DNA of 64,000 nucleotides from positions 1,652,089-1,716,088 of the forward strand of contig NZ_MSCI01000002.1 of NCBI RefSeq assembly GCF_002954585.1, read 5' to 3'. Shown piece after piece: positions 62,702-64,000 of the stretch. The notes under the pieces were generated by a model, which searched no databases, was not told the origin of the DNA, and worked only from the letters and a program-made list of their open reading frames with translations. Numbering within the stretch: the first letter of the stretch is position 1; each line of letters starts with the position of its first letter. This DNA is from Vibrio chagasii (lineage in GTDB: Bacteria; Pseudomonadota; Gammaproteobacteria; Enterobacterales; Vibrionaceae). The position numbers and the translations under genes are program-made.

Positions 62702-63940
62702 TTACTTGATGATCGCTGAAGGGATAAACATATCCTTCACGCGTTTTACTGAAGAGTAATCACCAAACATAGGTTTATTGTCTAGATGTCTTCTTAGCAT
62801 GTCCGCAGCGACCGTTTTGATGATAGTGCGTGCATCTTCGCGCTTGTATTGGCGGTAAAACTCCAGCACTTGTCCCCACTCACCCGCTTCGCTCGATAAA
62901 GCAACACTAAAGGTATTGCCCTCTAACTTACCCGTGACTAAGGCTAACTCGGTGCCGCACTTTTCTCTTGTCGCGCCAGCCAGAGCAAACGTTGCGGCTA
63001 ATGGGTCGTTCTTTTCAAGCTCGCTCTCTTTTGGCTCCGCCATTACCCAAGAGTGACCGAAGCAATCTTCAACTTGTTCATTCGATTGTAGCCAAGCCGA
63101 AAGTGCACCTTTGGTTGATACTTCCGATACCGACAAGGTTTTCTTTCTTTCCGCCATAATATGACCGATATGGTCGAGCATAGGCTCATCAACACTGACA
63201 ACGTTACTCTCTAAAAGCTTGTACACCATTTGTAGTAGCTTAACGCGAGTTTCTAAATCCGACTTAGGCCCAAACAGCTTTACTTCAATAAACGGCAGGT
63301 AAGAGCGGTAGCCCAGTTCGTAACCTTCCGGCAGTTTCAATTGGTCCAACACATCAGAAATACCAGACTCGGATAAACCAAAGGTAAACAAACGGCTGCA
63401 TTCAGACGCGACTACTTGAGGATAAGTGCGAGCAAGGTCAGGGATAATTTCAAAGCTCACCATGCGCTTAAACTCGCTCGGTACGCCCGGAGTGAAATAG
63501 AAAGTCGCATCGTTAATCTTCAGCTTAAAGCCACAAGCAGTACCAACAGGGTTATCGACGATTTCTGAGCTCGCAGGCAGCAAAGCTTGCTTTAGGTTGC
63601 TGTCTGGCATCGGCATGCCGCGTCCAGAAAACATCTCTTCCATACGTTTTAGCCATTCAGGAAACATGACTAATTTCTGCTCTGACGCCGCCGCTGCAGC
63701 AGCCGCGCTCATATCATCGGTAGTCGGGCCTAATCCACCATTCACGATAACCACATCGTAGTTAAAGCTCAGCATCAACAACTCTTCGACTAAGGCATTC
63801 ATTTGGTCACCAACCGTGGAGCGTTTAGCCAAAGCAAAACCATGTTGGTAAAACTCAGCTGACATCCAAGCCGCGTTCGTGTCTACAATGTCTCCGTGAA
63901 GAACTTCTTCACCTGTGCTTAACATTGCGATTTTCGTCAT
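62702..63940 (-). CDS. CinA-family protein (YfaY-like)
   Basis: A 412-residue protein of the CinA family. N-terminal MoCF/COG1058 domain (~1-170): AMLSTGEEVLHGDIVDTNAAW, VIVNGGLGPTTDD and GVPSEFKRM, an ADP-ribose pyrophosphatase-like domain. The C-terminal CinA/PncC amidase domain seems degenerate: SVSEVSTKGALSAWL stands where active enzymes have AESCTGG. So the nicotinamide-nucleotide amidase site is probably lost, as in E. coli YfaY. The start at 63940 (MTKIAMLSTG) has AGGGATAG as ribosome binding site. Gene runs close to the window edge but is complete. Confidence 0.85.
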   Translation of the reverse strand: MTKIAMLSTGEEVLHGDIVDTNAAWMSAEFYQHGFALAKRSTVGDQMNALVEELLMLSFNYDVVIVNGGLGPTTDDMSAAAAAAASEQKLVMFPEWLKRMEEMFSGRGMPMPDSNLKQALLPASSEIVDNPVGTACGFKLKINDATFYFTPGVPSEFKRMVSFEIIPDLARTYPQVVASECSRLFTFGLSESGISDVLDQLKLPEGYELGYRSYLPFIEVKLFGPKSDLETRVKLLQMVYKLLESNVVSVDEPMLDHIGHIMAERKKTLSVSEVSTKGALSAWLQSNEQVEDCFGHSWVMAEPKESELEKNDPLAATFALAGATREKCGTELALVTGKLEGNTFSVALSSEAGEWGQVLEFYRQYKREDARTIIKTVAADMLRRHLDNKPMFGDYSSVKRVKDMFIPSAIIK

Positions 63941-64000
63941 GTTTCTATCCCTTGTAGTCATAAAAAGACGCTGCATTATCTACAAACTGGTCTATGTTTG

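Overview
The window reads as a chromosomal segment of a marine Vibrio, most like the Splendidus group. Evidence: the gene orders trxB-cydDC, nrfA next to nrfBCD and nrfEXF, nrdA-nrdB-yfaE, ribA beside an iron-regulated imelysin operon, and ycbB-ycbK-ycbL all fit Vibrionaceae; protein sequences are gammaproteobacterial; and a Vibrio-superintegron-type attC site is present. The species call is an inference. No rRNA, tRNA, CRISPR array, transposase or integrase was seen.

1-8.6 kb is accessory. Two eroded copies of the 3' end of an alpha/beta-hydrolase gene flank a lipoprotein gene and precede the intact hydrolase. Then come a Nudix hydrolase, a lone attC site between a small reverse-strand gene and a GNAT acetyltransferase, a second GNAT, a divergent LysE exporter/LysR pair, and an SRPBCC-MarR operon with a palindromic operator.

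8.8-14.8 kb: trxB, cydDC (the thiol/haem-linked ABC exporter needed for cytochrome bd), a nucleoside deoxyribosyltransferase and a frameshifted small gene. 14.9-19.7 kb: an EAL phosphodiesterase operon, a divergent ToxR-like membrane regulator, a secreted one-cysteine Tpx-like protein and a large lipoprotein. 19.8-29.2 kb: a chemoreceptor, a BCCT transporter, and a TRAP transporter dctPQM followed by a Cache histidine kinase and a NarL-type regulator, with prominent intercistronic hairpins.

29.7-40.6 kb: a histone-H1-like winged-helix protein, DUF2982, ycbL-ycbK-ycbB (cell-wall enzymes), then a Fur-box-preceded operon of two imelysins, a di-haem DUF1111 protein and a DUF1513 protein, followed by ribA and a small conserved gene.

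40.7-49.0 kb is a complete nitrite-ammonification locus: nrfBCD and nrfEXF on one strand, nrfA divergent, then a periplasmic rhodanese and nrfG. The nrfB/nrfA gap holds two NarP-type 7-2-7 sites, an FNR-like site and a CRP-like site. 49.2-57.2 kb is housekeeping: gyrA, ubiG, nrdAB-yfaE. 57.4-62.6 kb is a DMSO-reductase locus: napF-like and dmsD genes diverge from dmsABC around a perfect FNR box. In this copy dmsA carries a one-base frameshift. A cinA-family gene closes the window.

The main theme is anaerobic respiration (nrf, dms, cydDC), redox/haem/iron handling and deoxynucleotide supply. The most unusual features are the out-of-array integron attC, the imelysin/DUF1111/DUF1513 iron operon, the H1-like protein, the secreted 1-Cys Tpx and the dmsA frameshift.
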